From Polytrichum commune (lineage: Eukaryota > Streptophyta > Polytrichopsida > Polytrichales > Polytrichaceae): 64,000 nt of DNA. The notes beneath the pieces are model-generated. The model was not told where the DNA came from, made no database searches, and worked only from the letters and a program-made list of their open reading frames with translations. Of this stretch, positions 21,307 through 31,970 are shown one piece after another (position 1 is the first letter of the stretch; every line of letters starts with the position of its first letter). Both the position numbers and the translations under genes were made by a program. Location of the stretch: assembly GCA_950295325.1 (NCBI GenBank), contig OX485803.1, positions 5,704,001 to 5,768,000 of the forward strand, written 5' to 3'.

Positions 21307-23010
21307 TTACATGCCCACGGCACTCGGCTGTTCATCGCGGGTGCGGTAAATATTTGCTTGCTGGAGCTCCATGAGCACACCCATGTTGTCTTTTGGGTGC
21401 ATGAACATGGCAGGGTTTTTCTCCAAGCTCGGCTTCGGCAGGCCACCGCCCCAACCATTGACACCCACTTCACCCAAATAACCAGCTGCGGAGTGAAGAT
21501 CGTCGACCTGAAAAAAAGAGGAAAATAGCCCAAGAGTTGCCATTGTTTAAGCTTAGTGAGTGTAAGAAATGACTCCAATAAATCTTGGTGTTGTTTGATG
21601 CATCATCTTTGAGTTAGTCTATGTCTAAGGTAAGCGACGCATTCCCGACCCCCACCCCATTCTCAAAGCTTAGGCCAACCTATTTCCGTGCAGCACAATA
21701 TCAATCTCTAATCATTCTTGACATGTCATGGTTGAAATCCAACGTAGCCAAAGGTCGACGACGAAGTTGACAGCTTGTTGTAGATTACAAGCGACCATAA
21801 ATGCTTGACATGAACAAGATTACTTCATAGCCTTCATCGGCATTTGAGAACAATTTAATTGAAAGAACAATATAGTCGTAAGGTGCATCAGTGAGTATTA
21901 CTCACTGCCCTTTGCAACCAGGCAATCCATTCATCCTTGAGAGCTAATAAAGATAATTAGTCACAATCAATTGTGCAAATAAATGAAGCAATACATGATT
22001 CAGAATGTGCACGCGAGCGAGTGAATGGATGGATGGCAGAGGAGATGGGGCAAGGATTACAACTCACCGCGAGAGACACATGGTGTAGGCCGCCGGACGG
22101 ATTGTTTCGGAGGAATTCAGCAACTGGACTGTCTTTACCCAGTGGATGTAGCAGCTCAATGCACACGTTTGGCAGTTGCACGAATATTTTTATAACCTTA
22201 TGTTCAAGATACTCCTGCAAATAGCAATCACATTTTTATCCAGCTTATGAACATGAAAAACTGCGGGTGTTCCCACAAAATAAGTACGTCTGATGACATG
22301 AAACAAACCAAAAACTACAAACCTCTAAGAACCCTAAACCCTAAAGGGTGAGGTGCATCACAAACCTTCTGGAGGCTAAATCATCACATACATCCAAAAA
22401 TTAAGTTGTAATAGCATCATAAATTCATGAAGGCTGTCATACTAATAATAATTACATGATTTCCTGTTATCTTCCAATATGTGCCACATTTTGCTACTAC
22501 GAAGCAAATAGCTACATAAGATGATTACAATATACACCACTAGGTATAGTTTCTTCGCAATAATTATATGAAAATGTGTGATGCGCATAGACTCCGCCGA
22601 AGTTGTACACTTGATTGAGTGCAGAGATTGTTCAAAGAGAAAGAGAAGAGAAAAAAAATGCAAACATACCACAGGATCCTGTGATATGCGATAATGCTCG
22701 GCAGCAACCGCAAGGTCAGGTACCACAATGGCAATGTGTCTCAAGCCCTTCACTGCATAGGGAATGTTGTTGGGTGGGCTTCAAACAGCCCAACCCCCAC
22801 ACCGACCACAAGTATGCGCCCATCCTCATCTGCGTTCGTGAGAGCAAGCACAAAATCTGTGAGGGCATGGAACCCAGTAAGGGCACTACTTCCCTGAGAG
22901 AAAGAATCTTTTGTGGCACTGTTTCTTGGTTGCAATGCTACCCTTTGCTCCAAGATTACCTTCTCTCCATAGCTGATCACCTAAAGCAACCAAGTCTTTA
23001 GATGTAGCAT
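21307..23010 (-). CDS. MCEE: Methylmalonyl-CoA epimerase (VOC fold), 4 exons seen
   Basis: Minus-strand exons at 23010-22960, 22752-22670, 22214-22068 and 21507-21307 (TAA) join in phase across GT-AG introns. The order of motifs matches MCEE: DLVALGDQLW, KGLRHIAIVVPDLAVAAEHY, PNVCIELLHPLGKDSPVAEF, GGLHHVSLA, AMFMHPKDNMGVLMELQQA. The enzyme interconverts (2S)- and (2R)-methylmalonyl-CoA in propionyl-CoA breakdown, normally in mitochondria. The metal-binding His of RHIA, His of LHHV and Glu of MEL are present. Compared with human MCEE, six or seven residues are missing just after AEHYR, at an exon end near 22670; either the loop is shorter or a tiny exon is unseen. The transit peptide and start codon are not placed. 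A Met-led frame MRGTVHSVTALFSSC in exon 23438-23516 could be a transit peptide, but needs a weaker donor site. Confidence 0.82.
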
Positions 23011-23437
23011 CTGTTAGTCCACGAAGGATTGATATGTATTGGTAAAAGCATCGAGATTGGAAACAATAGACCAGGAAGAGACTTGAATGATTGTCTTTAG
23101 CAGAGGTTAGTTCAGGATATTTTATCAGGGAATGTTTGTCATCTTTGACCCTAGTGTAAAGAGCTAGTCAACAGGAGAAACACTCTAGACATACTGCTGG
23201 TGTGAGCTGGCTGTAGAAAGACTTTTACTGCACAATAATTGAGATAGGGCAAAAAGAAGAAGTTATTCTTTTTTAATAACCAAGAAGGCCCAAAATGTAG
23301 CAAACAACACAACACTGGATATCTACTCTCCCTTGAGCTATTTGTGGCCTGACATCTAATACAGAAAATGTTCTCTTCAGGAGCATTGAACTCTACATAG
23401 GCATTTAAGTTTCAAGAAAACAATGCTGCCTACTTAC

Positions 23438-23877
23438 AGATGCTCTTCTGTCCTCGCTCTCGGCACATGAAGAAAACAAAGCGGTAACAGAGTGCACAGT
23501 TCCGCGCATCCAAGTGCTGAAAGACATGCAGCACATGCATCTCAACTATCAGTCCCACCTTGGACCTCACAAACAGTAGGAAAAGACTTGAAGTATAAGC
23601 CTCCCAGAAACAATCAAATTCTAGTTCTTCTTAAAGTATGATGAGGAGGAAGAGTCCCCATTTCATATCTAACAATCAACATACCTTCCACTTAGAGCAA
23701 TCACTCGTGTCTATCGCATTAAGAAACTCAGTTACAGACCTACATCACATGCCATACTATTGAGGCAAATCCAGGAAACTAATATATGGTTGTAAAGCCC
23801 AAAAACAAACATATAGATATAGTACCTCAGGTTGTAGTCGAAAGCAAAGACTCCGAAGTCCATCAAATGCAGCTTGC
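23438..23877 (-). CDS. Two exons resembling DCN1-like/AAR3 (neddylation E3 family), fragment
   Basis: Minus-strand exons 23877-23826 and 23516-23438, both with AG and GT borders, read FDGLRSLCFRLQPE and then LDARNCALCYRFVFFMCRER plus GQKSI. This matches, from memory, the FDxLxxL...YDFVFFMCRENGQK block of plant AAR3/DCN1-like proteins, which promote cullin neddylation. The rest of the potentiating-neddylation domain (the AWxLVL and GAWPVLIDDFV blocks) is not found downstream. The exon ends with one base over, which is exactly the phase needed to join the epimerase exon at 23010. So this may be a truncated gene, a shared leader, or a fusion. A further possible exon at about 24408-24450 is not phase-compatible with this reading. 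Confidence 0.5.
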
Positions 23878-24399
23878 CTGCATAAGATCAACTCCGTTCA
23901 TCAGAATAAATCCCATAAAATAACCGGTATGGGACCAGAATCCAAGACTGAGTTGTCATCAGGCAAGTAACCAAGCAAGAATATCAAAGAGTGCATTCTC
24001 TAAACAGCTGTTTGATGAGAATGCAAAGTTGGTGGTAACACCTCCACAATTTTGCAAGGTTACATTTTGAAGAAAAAAACCTAAGCACATCGAAATGGAT
24101 ACTCCAAAGAAAAATCCTTTGCCAACATCAAATGATCTCTAATACAATTGCTCCGACCCACATGGAGAGTACAAAGAAGACGCACCCAGTCAAGCCCTGC
24201 GATTCTGCAATCCCTGACAGAACAGAAAGTCTTGCTTTTGTCTTGTTGGGTTAATCATCTGCAGGTGCTGTATCTACAGCAGAAAATTACCATAATCAGG
24301 CATAGACGCAGAAATTCTACCCAATAACTCAAAACATCACTAGTATGTCCACCTGTGTGGGCATACATATACTACAGGACTTTGTAATGTGATCTCACC

Positions 24400-25060
24400 G
24401 AAAACATTAGCTTTCCGGGCTTTGCCCGCTTCATTTGCTTCATGCAAAAGAAAAGCAGATATTGAAAGGAAATATTCATGAAGTTTTCAAACACCCAGAA
24501 CTGTCATGTTCCATATGAGAGGCACCTGAATACTCAGTATACAGATCCCACATCCATGTGTCACCACCTCCTCTTCCAAATGTGTGAGTTATTGGCATGG
24601 CAGCCATTGTCTGATGAAAGAACAGTGACCACGACCCTCTCATGCTCTGCTGCCAAACCCCTCTAACTCCACCAGTAGAAATAGTGGCATTGATCCTGCC
24701 TCCAAGCTAGCTGGTACTATTGGTGATTTACTGTTACCAATTCAGGTGACTATTGCTCCATGCAGACCTTGTGGACGATATTGCTCTCTTTGATGTAGCC
24801 ACGTAGCTTGAATAAATTGATGCTATCTATCTTCAACGAGAATACAAATTCATTTATGGTCATGACGTATTCAAGCTTGCAAATTTGGAGGCCATCAACA
24901 CTTTAGGCCCTAAACCCTAAACGACCTCTCAAATGCCATCAACAGTTGCACTACTCCCTGCCGACCTCGTCCGCCGCTGAGATACACCAAAATCCTCGCA
25001 CTGACCAAACCCTAGCTTCTTCACAAAGCACTTCGAACGATTTGACTCACCAAAATGAAA
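24400..25060 (-). other. Possible upstream exons or 5' leader of the minus-strand gene
   Basis: In reverse complement the stretch around 24960-25050 looks like a plant leader ('gctagggtttgg'). Around 24760-24880 there is a short open frame (MTINEFVFSLKIDS...) ending at a GT donor. At about 24408-24450 another exon-like piece ends at a GTGAG donor. None can be joined with confidence to the epimerase or AAR3-like exons. Confidence 0.25.
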
Positions 25061-25523
25061 CCCCAGACACTTCAAGGCAACAGCCTACACAACGAGAAGA
25101 AGCACAATGACACCTTGACGATGAGAGCGATAATTAACTTATATTTATGTACTGTATATCCATGGATTGCACATTCGTTGTGTGGTGCTCCATAGCAAAC
25201 CGTCACCCCTCCTTCACTTTCACTTACAATCGTTGCTGCCCTTCTTCCCACTCCACAGGTAAACCTTCACAGAATCTTATGGCCCTCATATCAGACTTTA
25301 TCTGCAATAAACTATGCCAAGACAATGTCGTACTAGGCTGCGAAGGGGCCTCGAATTTGCAGCTTCGAGGCCCTCGTCGTCGGAGGTAGCTCACATCAAC
25401 AGCGCCCACTAAGTGTTCTTCCTCTTGCAGACGACCAAGATTTTCTTCAACGGGTGCATGTCTAGAATTTTTGTCATGCACCTTTCTAATTGCTACCATA
25501 TTCAGTGCATTGTCACGCTCTCC

Positions 25524-28187
25524 TCACACTACTATTACATCTCCGACCACAGGAAATGGAGGGCAAAAGCCGGGTTCACCCACATTTATCAAGTGTTTTC
25601 TGGGTACTGGATCCTCCAATTCATAAGCCACTAGAAATCGCCTTCCACCACTGTCCGCATCTAAGGGTAAAGGCATGAATCCATACAATAGTTGACTGAC
25701 TGGCCTCACGCACGTTTCCACTGATTTGGAATTCAAAATTTGCATGCCACTCAATTCATGAACTAGTGGTATTGTGGAGCTCTCATTCATTACTCTCTGC
25801 TCATAGTATGCCCCCCTAAAGAAGACATCCTGCATCCCTTCAAATTCATGAATGAAAAATTCCTCGATTTTTGCTTTCCACATCCATTGGTGGTCGCCAT
25901 TATTGTTCTCTTCGTCTGGTGTAACCACAACATAACTTCCAATCCAATACTCGCGTCCTCTGAAAAGCAACGAACGGAATTTCCATATGTCATCTCGAAA
26001 GAATTGCGCATTGTTGTCTGTGAGCACCATTTTTTGCCTCCAGTAATTCAACAGGTACGTCTTTGTTGAAGCTTGCATTGGCAGGGGTCATTCTCTCATT
26101 CCCACAACGATACCCTTCATTTTGATCATCTCCGAACATTGGCAGATTTTTATGCATGGAAGCATACCCGATATTTCTCTTGCTAATTGTTGTGATTGAA
26201 CAACCACAATACAATCTTCATGCCAAACCTCACAGACAACCATATTTTCCATCGGTGTCCTGTACAAATGACTCGGCAGTCGTAGATGTTTGTGTATTTC
26301 TCGTAACCCCCTACTATCACTTAGAAGTCCATCTAGATCTTTTTGAATATTATGGTATGTGTTTGTAAAACACTGCCGTAAAAAATATGAGGTATATGAA
26401 ATTTCGTTCGACTTGTTATTCGTTCATATACTCTTGTATTTTGCAATATCCCGTTCAAAATCATAACACCAAAAAACATCGTGTGAACCGTGTCGGACGA
26501 TATCGTCAAACAGCTCACCGCTCCCTGCATTGTAAACAAGTACGAGAAAAACACTTGTTAGCATACGTTGATAGCCAATATACAATTACAAGCTTAGTTA
26601 CATAGTGTTTCCAAAACAATGATCGAGTTATCACACCTGCTATATGTTCCAGAGGTGAATTATTAGGGCCCAAACTTTCCTCCGACCGCACCCTCCATGC
26701 ACACAACAACATCCTCCCAATTGTCATGCTGTCTTTAGTCCACCCATGCCTCCGTGTATGTACGAAAAAAATCTTCCAATCTCTGTAAGCAAAATATCTA
26801 AGCTCCCTAGGACTGAATATTTTTCGATTCCCAACTTGTCCAACACAAACGGTAAACACCACAACACAAAGTTCGTGTACTCTTCGGCTTTAAAAAAACC
26901 CAATGTGGTCATTGATATCGGCCATCGCTGCCCTAAACCTTTTGGTCTACATGTCGGTTGCGATATAATATGTAATGCTTACTCTAGCTCACTCTCTCTT
27001 CCCATTTCTGTCATATTCTTTACGAGAAGATGTACATACTTCTTAAATATACATAATGCCAATACATGCATTGTATTGTATACCAAGTCCGTGGACAAAT
27101 TGAAACCATATAAATCATACAACCTCCACATAATAGAATGCCCCGATATACCACCAAGTCTTCCCAATCTTGCTCGTTCTACTCCTTTGGCATTGTTCTC
27201 CAATTTGTCAGAGCTTCTAACAGACTTTCCGTTGTTCGCCGTGGTGGATTGAAATGCGCATGTTTCCTGTTCTGCTCATATAAAATTTTACCACGATCTG
27301 CTGACATATCCTCCATACATGAAAAAAGATCATGTCTTCTGCACGCCAAATATCCCCCGCCTTTCAATAAACCAACTTTCGACTGTGTAGGATGATCGCC
27401 CGTAAAATTTAATAAAATTGCTCTTAGCAGTACAACGTCCCCAATGTTGTGCGCTTCAACACTCTCGGAAATTGTTTCTAATTTGTATGAAAATAAAGTT
27501 TTAAAACCTTCTGCAAAAATTTCTTCCAACTCTGTCACAAATGGCTCCAGACATGCTCTCAACACATTGCCACTATTCTTGTGAATGAGTTTCGCGCAAC
27601 TAATTGGAATAAATATGATGGGAAAAGAGCACGGACGAAAATGCTTTCCAGGGTTCAACACTGATATTTCTAACGTCCAGCAGTCACGTTGACGAGTCCT
27701 TGCACTCTGAAATCCATCCCAATGCGCCATAAGAGCGATATTCCTGGGATCGCCCTAGTTGAAACAATATTGCACGATTAGTTCCTCATGCACTTGAAAT
27801 TTTGAAGTTCCTACACCTTACTATGATATATGCATCAGTCCACAGCTACAAAGTCATGTATTACTTATATGTGTATACCTTCATTTTGGAACATAACAAA
27901 AATATGCATCTTGCAACAATTACAACCATAAAACAATAAGATATATTCGAAACTTGTTGTTACATATGTAATGGAACGCGATTTACCTTGTGCCAAATTC
28001 GTTCACCCTCGACGAGCATCCCACATTCTGTACATGGAAATGAGTACATAAGTCTGTCGACATCAAAATTCTCACGCAACTCGGTACACTGCATAGATTC
28101 GGGAAATACTCTGTACCATTTTCTGCACCCTGTTGTTTTGCACCGTTGCGGCCCTTCCCATGAAGCCACGGGGTTCCAAAAGTTTTG
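25524..28187 (-). pseudogene. Transposase core and C-terminal region, with a frameshift
   Basis: An exon of about 28187-27987 (WNPVASWEGPQ ... CPCTECGM-like paired cysteines ... IWHK) joins in phase to 27754-27179 (GDPRNIALMAHWDGFQSA, LRAILLNFTGDHPTQ, GLLKGGGYLACRR). The HWDGFQSA and TGDHP(A/T)Q blocks are typical of TNP2-like transposases. At about 27205 the frame must shift by one base to continue as GRLGGISGHSIMWRLYDLYG and MHVLALCIFKKYVHLL, down to 26979. A 184-codon frame at 26078-25524 and a 91-codon frame at 25499-25224 in the same direction are likely C-terminal pieces without a recognised domain. The shift suggests a dead copy. Confidence 0.55.
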
Positions 28188-28222
28188 ATATTCTCATATT
28201 TTTGCCCCATGCCAAAATTGAT

Positions 28223-29404
28223 TTATGTTTCCTGGTTCAAAATTTGAATCGTGTCCGATCCATTCTCATGATTTCTCCATAATTCTAGTACTTCATGACA
28301 CCACGTTCGACTCTTGCACATACAACCAATCCAGTTTTTTATCTCCATATATTCAAAAGAAATTGCATATTTTCTAAGTCGGTTGCATATGCCACATTTT
28401 TGTCCGCACCCAATGCAGTGTCTTGTGTGTGTTGCACGAGATTTTGGCGAACAACAACACTCCAATTTTAAATCCAATATATCTTCTTCGTGTGGCGGCA
28501 TCACTTGTGGTTCATGTTGACAGTTGTCGGGTCCCACACATAATCTCCATCGCTGCGACATTGGCATGCCTAGTGTTTGATACATACTGATTAATTGTTT
28601 CCATGACGTCGGTATTGACATACCACCCAGGTCGCCATTCCAATCTTTCCCTTTCAATGTCAGAAGTTCTCCCAACAATAGTTTTTCGACATCCAAACAA
28701 CCCTCATCATTTTCCACACGTTTTCCAAACGACCCAAATAAAAGTTCCAAAATTTCACTCTGCAATGCCATCGACATGTGACTTTTATCAAAAATTGATT
28801 GCAATTCTATGGTGCGAGTCAACAATGCCTCATCAACTGTAGGGCTTCTTTCGTTGTCCAAAATCCTTGTTTGTACATATGCTTCACCATGTGTTTCACA
28901 TGCGACAGCCTCCTCATTAGCGTCAACACATGCTGCATTAGAATTTTGTGTATTCTCGATGTTGTCCCCATTGTCCCTCGCATTGTCCACGGATACCGGA
29001 ATTCTATCATGCGTACCAAACATTCTATCTTCATTTTCCACAGTTACGTTTCCCTCACCGCTTGTATTTCCTTCCACATATGATGCAGGGCCTGAAAGGC
29101 CAGTTCTCAGTAACTGCGAACGTAGATGCTTTGCGACCGTAGCTCTACTTCTCCATTTTCTGCCTTTACAAATATGGCACATACAAAGAACACATTCTTC
29201 ATCCCCTTCTCTGCTTGTCCCTGCATTCTGCACAGAGGAACCTTGCCCATGGAGAGTACATCTAATACATGAATGCACTTTGCCTATTGCGGATAGGCTC
29301 TGATGATTGAGCCAAGTTCTACGAGAAACCCAACTATAACCTTCAGGCAAGTGTCCACATTTATATGAACACGAGCACCGCATGCGTGCATTTGGAGGCC
29401 TCAT
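28223..29404 (-). CDS. Transposon N-terminal ORF with cysteine clusters, 393 aa
   Basis: It starts at an ATG at 29404. The N-terminus is rich in paired Cys/His (RCSCSYKCGH; CVLCMCHICKGRKW with RATVAKHL behind it, which looks like a zinc finger). Near residues 320-360 a second dense cluster follows: ECCCSPKSRATHTRHCIGCG, then CGICNRL and CMCKSRTWC. Cysteine-rich domains before the catalytic region are usual in KDZ-type and some plant transposases and probably bind the transposon ends; that is inference. The frame ends at a stop just before the next exon (about 28187), so the last few codons may really be intron. Confidence 0.65.
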   Translation of the reverse strand: MRPPNARMRCSCSYKCGHLPEGYSWVSRRTWLNHQSLSAIGKVHSCIRCTLHGQGSSVQNAGTSREGDEECVLCMCHICKGRKWRSRATVAKHLRSQLLRTGLSGPASYVEGNTSGEGNVTVENEDRMFGTHDRIPVSVDNARDNGDNIENTQNSNAACVDANEEAVACETHGEAYVQTRILDNERSPTVDEALLTRTIELQSIFDKSHMSMALQSEILELLFGSFGKRVENDEGCLDVEKLLLGELLTLKGKDWNGDLGGMSIPTSWKQLISMYQTLGMPMSQRWRLCVGPDNCQHEPQVMPPHEEDILDLKLECCCSPKSRATHTRHCIGCGQKCGICNRLRKYAISFEYMEIKNWIGCMCKSRTWCHEVLELWRNHENGSDTIQILNQET

Positions 29405-29915
29405 TTTGCTTCCTAATCATATGTGGAATATCAAAAGAACATCTGCATAGACACCAAAAACCCTACATTTCTAGCCCCCTTCATCTGCCCCGTTTGTAAT
29501 ATCATATATTCGGGCATGGAAAAGGCTTGCAGTCTTCTTTTGTTCGTTCTGTTGTGTGCTGTGCTTCTGTGGCCCACGAAAAGTGTTGCATTCTCCACAA
29601 CACCACACGCTCATATGTGTTTGTGCAATACTTTACCACGCAATCACGGTGGAGTATAAACTACGGCATCCAAGGTCCGCCGACAAAAACACCTGAATTG
29701 CATACATGGCTAAAACTTGGCAAAGCATGCCTGGATGTCTGCAGTATGCAATTTTATGCTTGCAACGGTGGAGGCTAAATTGAAACAACACCGATGCATT
29801 TCATAATGAGCCTCTTCGTGTGCAATCTGGAATACACATATGCGCAAGATCATGTGACCTGCTCTCTTCCAAACCCCGGAAATGCTTTATAAATTAAAAA
29901 GATTGATCTGTAATA
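29405..29915. other. No gene seen
   Basis: About 500 bases between the transposon gene and the next minus-strand gene. I see no coding signal or repeat, only short frames without motifs. Confidence 0.4.
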
Positions 29916-29919
29916 GTTG

Positions 29920-30890
29920 TCATCAATGGAGAGAGAGCTCAACGTCAACAAGCTGGAGAGGTTGCACAAAAAGCTGAATATTGAAATATATGCCTATAAC
30001 CACCTGCATGCAAAGAAGTGTGTCATGTGGAGCCCACGAGCTGAAGATATCTTCACTCTCAACATACACAGGCAACACAAACTCATGTTCACGGGCAGAG
30101 AACAAAGTCTGACTCGGCCAGAACCAAATCACGAGTACATGGCAACGGAAATCTCTGTTGCTGCGGAGTAGAGAATGTGACAAGGGCTTGCTGACTTCCA
30201 ATCACCAAAGTCAAAAATTAAAAAACTTATTATCATATGTCGAATTGCACATACCTAGTAATGCCGTAGCAGACTCCCCCCCACAGATTTCTCGGAAGAT
30301 ATTGCTGAAAAGACTTTCTCGTGCTCTGGACATCTGTTCTGCTTTCTCATATGCATATGCAAGTCGAGGAGGGAGGGCGGGAAGCTCATCATTCTCATCA
30401 CCGATTCGAACACGGCAACCTCAACCTGCATACTTCTCACCTGCCATGGAAGCAGCGAACATGTCGGGATTAACAAGCAAGAGAGCAAAATCAGACAGCA
30501 GCTACATGAACTTGTCTCCGCGCCTCCTTATTCCTTTCCTTACCCGTGACTTACACCACGCAGCTGCTGCATGCATTCCACGCTATCAATGTTTCTTGTA
30601 ACCCTAAACACGACTCATATAAGCAGAGATTGTATCGTCATACCTCAAGAAACCAAGTGCAGTCCGGACAGGCGTTGAGTCTGACGAGAGGTGAACATCG
30701 AATTTGTCAGAAGAAACATTCGGGAATTTAAAGCCATAAAGGAGGTTCATACGAACGTTTTTGATGTCTCCAGTGCCTGTGGTCACGAATTTAGGGATGA
30801 CAGTTCGCTGCCCATAGTTGGATCGGCAGGCGCTACACCGTTAGGAGGAGGACGACTTGAAACGGAGAGTGAGTTGTAAAATGTGAACAG
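29920..30890 (-). pseudogene. Unrecognised minus-strand gene with an in-frame stop
   Basis: Three exon-like blocks run on the minus strand. Around 30820-30655 a frame contains TVIPKFVTTGTGDIKNVRMN and LLYGFKFPNVSSDKFDVHLS and ends at a GTATG donor. Around 30515-30258 a frame with LSDFALLLVNPDMFAASMAG and later GDENDELPALPPRLAYAYEK ends at a GTATGT donor. That second frame is interrupted by one TGA at about 30430, which sits where a CGA arginine codon would fit. Around 30201-29923 a third frame reads to a stop (VYVESEDIFSSWAPHDTLL). The phases between blocks 1 and 2 do not join simply, so an exon is missing or the gene is broken. I do not recognise the family. Confidence 0.35.
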
Positions 30891-31284
30891 GTGTGAGTGT
30901 GTTGATGTCTTCCGTTTTCCTCCGCTTTCTTTACTTTGCTTTGTTAGTGCCGCTGCCTCCTCCGCCTTCTCCTTTTGTCTTTTTCTCTCCTCTACACGTC
31001 CTCGTATTACGTGACTCCTCCCTGGAGCCTCCTACATTTCCTTAGCCGTTACTCATACCAAGCAGCTGTTGTCGCTTATATCATCCATTCAACTAATTTG
31101 TTAAACTCTTTTCTTCACTCTCTGTCCAGCCACATTTGGAAATCACCTATACTGACCTCAACTAATTCCAGTCACTGCATAGACAGACATCTTGAAGTGT
31201 CAATGCTATCGAGTGGCTGCAGTTATTATATTGCCGCAGTGCGATCCGGTTCACTTTTGCAGCCTTCCAGATATTGAATTGGAG

Positions 31285-31341
31285 ATGGCGGAGGGTGTCC
31301 TATTTCAAGATTCAGTGAAGTGTCCGGGTTTGAAAGTGCTC
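31285..31341 (+). other. Possible orphan first exon
   Basis: An ATG in fair context (ggagATGGCGG) opens a 19-codon frame, MAEGVLFQDSVKCPGLKVL, that runs straight into a GTAAGC donor. No matching second exon was found downstream, where transposons follow. Confidence 0.25.
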
Positions 31342-31685
31342 GTAAGCTAAGTATATCTGTCGGCGGACCGCATGGTGATGAAATGTGATCGAAAAAAGTA
31401 TGTACACGCGGAGTCCGGGAAAGACACACAAAGAGACATTGGTAGCCCTCCCTCACTTCATCATACCAGGGCCACACCAAGGGCCCCAGCCGGGCCAGCA
31501 GCTAAAAAGCCCAGCCCTGGTTTCCAGCCGGGGCCCCGGGGCGACCTTTTCCGTCACATTTAGGCGCTGGGGTGGCTGGGGGAGGGGTATGGGGCTGCCA
31601 CCAGCCACCAGCCACTCTGCCCGGCTGGTGCTATGGGGCAGCCCCAAAAAGCCAATTTTTGCTGCCCGACGCTGTTTGTATGTAT

Positions 31686-31915
31686 GGGGAGAATTATAGA
31701 TTTCCAGTGTTGCAATGACTATCATTTACCAAGTGATTTTTCATCCGAATTTCAATCATTCACGACAACACTTCATCACAAGTTGTTGACACGAGAAGAT
31801 AGGGTTTTGGCCAAGGGATGAACTCATCCATCATCCATGACAATCGTTTACGGGGAGAATTATAGATTTCCAGTGTTGCAATGACTATCATTTACCAAGT
31901 GATTTTTCACTCAAA
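31686..31915 (+). repeat. Short direct repeat shared with the MITE at 17.6 kb
   Basis: The segment starting 'ggggagaattatagatttcc' occurs at 31688 and again at 31853, and the intervening sequence ('aagggatgaactcatccat' and neighbours) matches 17690-17860. It is a rearranged piece of the same dispersed element. Confidence 0.6.
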
Positions 31916-31970
31916 TACTTGGTTGCCTAAACCCTTGGTTCTCTCAAGGATGTGTACATGTAACTGCTGA

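Larger units (their letters stand above)
25200..29404 (-). mobile_element. TNP2/KDZ-like DNA transposon, coding region
   Basis: Consecutive minus-strand frames from 29404 down to about 25224 form one transposase-type gene in several exons. Terminal inverted repeats were not found by eye, so the limits given are coding limits. There is clear compositional contrast with the flanking DNA. I cannot decide between a CACTA (TNP2) and a Kyakuja/Dileera/Zisupton-type element. Confidence 0.65.

Noticed and set aside
22750-22980. Minus-strand frame with LTNADEDGRILVVGVGVGLF
   Set aside because: It looks protein-like but falls entirely in the intron between epimerase exons 22960 and 22752 and does not join in phase to either.
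28799-29303. Plus-strand frames of 94 and 164 codons
   Set aside because: Antisense to the 393-aa transposon ORF.
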